In this document: piece after piece, positions 4,680-6,263 of the stretch
Numbering within the stretch: the stretch's first letter is position 1
Layout of the letters: each line of letters starts with the position of its first letter
Assembly (NCBI GenBank): GCA_030620215.1
Contig: JAUXFE010000041.1
Location: 1-6,263 of the forward strand
Origin: Candidatus Peregrinibacteria bacterium
GTDB taxonomy: Bacteria; Patescibacteria; Gracilibacteria; UM-FILTER-43-11
DNA length: 6,263 nucleotides
Reading direction: 5' to 3'
Notes under the pieces: generated by a model
Database searches by the model: none
What the model was told of the DNA's origin: nothing
What the model saw: the letters and a program-made list of their open reading frames with translations, nothing else
Translations under genes and position numbers: made by a program

Positions 4680-6195
4680 AATTTTTGATCCTGTATTGCA
4701 AAGCTTCAGATATATGACTGGATTTTATACTTTCATCCTGTTCCAAGTCCGCAATTGTTCTGGCCAGCTTAATAGTCCTAAAATATGCACGAGCAGAAAG
4801 ATCAAATTGCTGAATAGCTTGTTCTAATAATTGTTTACTCTGTTTATCAAGTTTGCAAAATTTTTGGAGAACAACATTATCCATTTCAGAATTTTTTTGA
4901 ATTTGGGTGTTTTTAAACCGTTTTACTTGAATTTTTACAGCCTTTTCAATTCTGCTTTGGATTTTTTTAGAAGATTCTCCGTTATCCATTTTTATTAACT
5001 TATCATGTGGTACAGGCTGTATATTAAGCTGAATATCAAACCTATCAAGCAGTGGCCCAGATAGTTTTTTCTTATATTTTTCAATTTTCCAACGAGGGCA
5101 CGTACAGGATTTATTTGTATTTTCACAGTTTAAATATCCACATGGGCATGGGTTCATGGCCGCCATAAGAATAAATTGAGCAGGATAAGTAAGACTACCT
5201 TTGGCTCTTGAAATAGTGATAAATCTATCTTCCATAGGTTGTCTGAGAACTTCCAGTACAGCAGACGGGAATTCAGCAATTTCATCCATAAAAAGCACTC
5301 CACGATGAGCTAGGGAAATTTCCCCGGGTCCGGGAATGTTACCACCACCAACAATGCTAATAGCAGAAGCCGTATGATGAATCGGTCTGAATGGTCTTTC
5401 TATTATTAATGCTTTTGATTTGGGGAGCAATCCAGCTACAGAATATATCTTTGTTACCTCCAGCATTTCTTCGTGTGACATTTTTGGCAGGATGCCCTGG
5501 AGAGCCTTTGCCATTAATGTTTTTCCTGAACCCGGACTGCCGTTTAAAATAATATTATGTCCACCAGCCGCAACAATTTCCAATGCTCTTTTTGCCTGGG
5601 ATTGACCTTTTACAATCGCCATATCCACTTTCGCTACTGATGAATGTTTTGTGGATGGCGGTTTGATCGGTAGCGGACAAAACCCATCAGAAAGATATTC
5701 CACCGCTTCCTTTAAACACCCAACAGGAACAATTTTTATGCCAGGGATAAGAGCACCTTCCACAGCGTTCTCTTTTGGGAGGATGACTGTTTTAAACCCC
5801 TTTTTCTTAACAAATTCAACACTTGAAAGCACTCCATTCACAGGTCTGGTTTCCCCAGCAAGAGACAATTCACCAAGAAAAATCGTTTCCTGAAAGTGGT
5901 GCTCAGGAATGTCTCCATCTAATCGTATCGCACCAATTGCGATTGCCAAATCATATCGGGAACCCATTTTCTTCAGGTCCGCTGGTGCAAGATTCGCAAT
6001 AACACGTCCTCTGGGGAAACGATATCCTGAATTTTTGATAGCGCTAATAACCCTTTCGCGGGCTTCCTGGCATGCCATATCCGGTAAACCCACTATTGGG
6101 AAACAAGGTTGCCCATGTGGCCTATTATCAACTTCAATTTCAACTAAATGGCCATCCAAACCGGACAGCTCAACACTATATATTTTTGATGACAT
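4678..6195 (-). CDS. comM: ComM/YifB-family AAA+ ATPase (Mg-chelatase-like)
   Basis: At 505 residues it has the usual length for ComM, a hexameric AAA+ helicase shown in Vibrio and Acinetobacter to aid branch migration when incoming DNA is integrated during natural transformation. The N-terminal Lon-protease-like (ChlI) domain covers about 20-170 and includes the family signature VGLPDMACQEARERV (35-49) and RVIANLAPADLKK (64-76). The AAA+ core has Walker A GSPGSGKT (219-226), Walker B VLFMDE (300-305), sensor-1 N348, a cysteine cluster (C350, C352, C357, C364, C366) and LLDRFD (382-387) with a likely arginine finger R385. The C-terminal domain has SARAYFRTIKLARTIADLE (467-485) and ends EALQYRIKN. 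The ATG at 6195 fits the family's N-terminus; no Shine-Dalgarno motif is seen. Its TAG stop joins cassette 2. The prepilin peptidase in the same window fits pilus-mediated DNA uptake, by inference. Confidence 0.96.
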   Translation of the reverse strand: MSSKIYSVELSGLDGHLVEIEVDNRPHGQPCFPIVGLPDMACQEARERVISAIKNSGYRFPRGRVIANLAPADLKKMGSRYDLAIAIGAIRLDGDIPEHHFQETIFLGELSLAGETRPVNGVLSSVEFVKKKGFKTVILPKENAVEGALIPGIKIVPVGCLKEAVEYLSDGFCPLPIKPPSTKHSSVAKVDMAIVKGQSQAKRALEIVAAGGHNIILNGSPGSGKTLMAKALQGILPKMSHEEMLEVTKIYSVAGLLPKSKALIIERPFRPIHHTASAISIVGGGNIPGPGEISLAHRGVLFMDEIAEFPSAVLEVLRQPMEDRFITISRAKGSLTYPAQFILMAAMNPCPCGYLNCENTNKSCTCPRWKIEKYKKKLSGPLLDRFDIQLNIQPVPHDKLIKMDNGESSKKIQSRIEKAVKIQVKRFKNTQIQKNSEMDNVVLQKFCKLDKQSKQLLEQAIQQFDLSARAYFRTIKLARTIADLEQDESIKSSHISEALQYRIKN

Positions 6196-6211
6196 AATAA
6201 TTCATTTTTAA

Positions 6212-6217
6212 ATTATA
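6212..6217 (-). promoter_or_regulatory. Possible -10 element for comM
   Basis: A perfect TATAAT on the minus strand lies 16 bp before the comM ATG, which would give a leader of about ten bases. The best -35 at suitable spacing is weak (TAAACA, 16-bp spacer). The flanking DNA is extremely AT-rich, so this is a weak call. Confidence 0.25.
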
Positions 6218-6263
6218 AAATTTCATTTGTTAATGTTTAATAAATATTATCCAATAAATTCTC

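Overview
The window is AT-rich and reads as chromosomal bacterial DNA. The mix suggests a Candidate Phyla Radiation (Patescibacteria)-type genome: RNase J, a type IV prepilin peptidase, ComM, a compact gene layout, start codons without Shine-Dalgarno motifs, and two genes of the 23S rRNA intervening-sequence (four-helix-bundle) family. This placement is inference; no rRNA or marker gene in the window settles it.

Layout. A plus-strand gene enters from the left and ends at 345; only its C-terminal Ig-like domain is present. Everything else is on the minus strand. From right to left these are comM (6195-4678), an intact four-helix-bundle gene (4619-4254), a promoter/leader region (4234-4074), the RNase J gene (4073-2196), a frameshifted second four-helix-bundle gene (2056-1695), the prepilin peptidase gene (1654-890) and a seven-helix membrane protein (880-338). 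The last of these converges on, and overlaps by 8 bp, the left-hand plus-strand gene.

The most unusual structure is a pair of cassettes, 1658-2197 and 4235-4679. Each holds one four-helix-bundle gene and is bounded by inverted arrays of imperfect 7-bp units (mostly AGTCTTC/AGGATTA type in one, AGCTATC/AACAATC type in the other; four units per end). In both cassettes the array next to the upstream gene begins at the second base of that gene's stop codon (TAA of RNase J, TAG of ComM), so the first two bases of the array complete the stop. Removing the first cassette would leave the RNase J stop about 3 bp from the prepilin peptidase ATG, as expected for an insertion into a tight operon. No transposase, integrase or reverse transcriptase is present, so if the cassettes move they must be mobilised in trans or by an unrecognised route. 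The cassette protein genes are about 72% identical in amino acids; the copy at 1695-2056 is broken by a net +2 shift at a G4T4 run.

Functionally, ComM (DNA processing after uptake) and the prepilin peptidase (type IV pilus assembly) fit a DNA-uptake or pilus theme. RNase J is RNA maturation and decay. A good sigma70-type promoter (4145-4173) drives RNase J, and transcription probably continues through the first cassette into the prepilin peptidase and membrane-protein genes.
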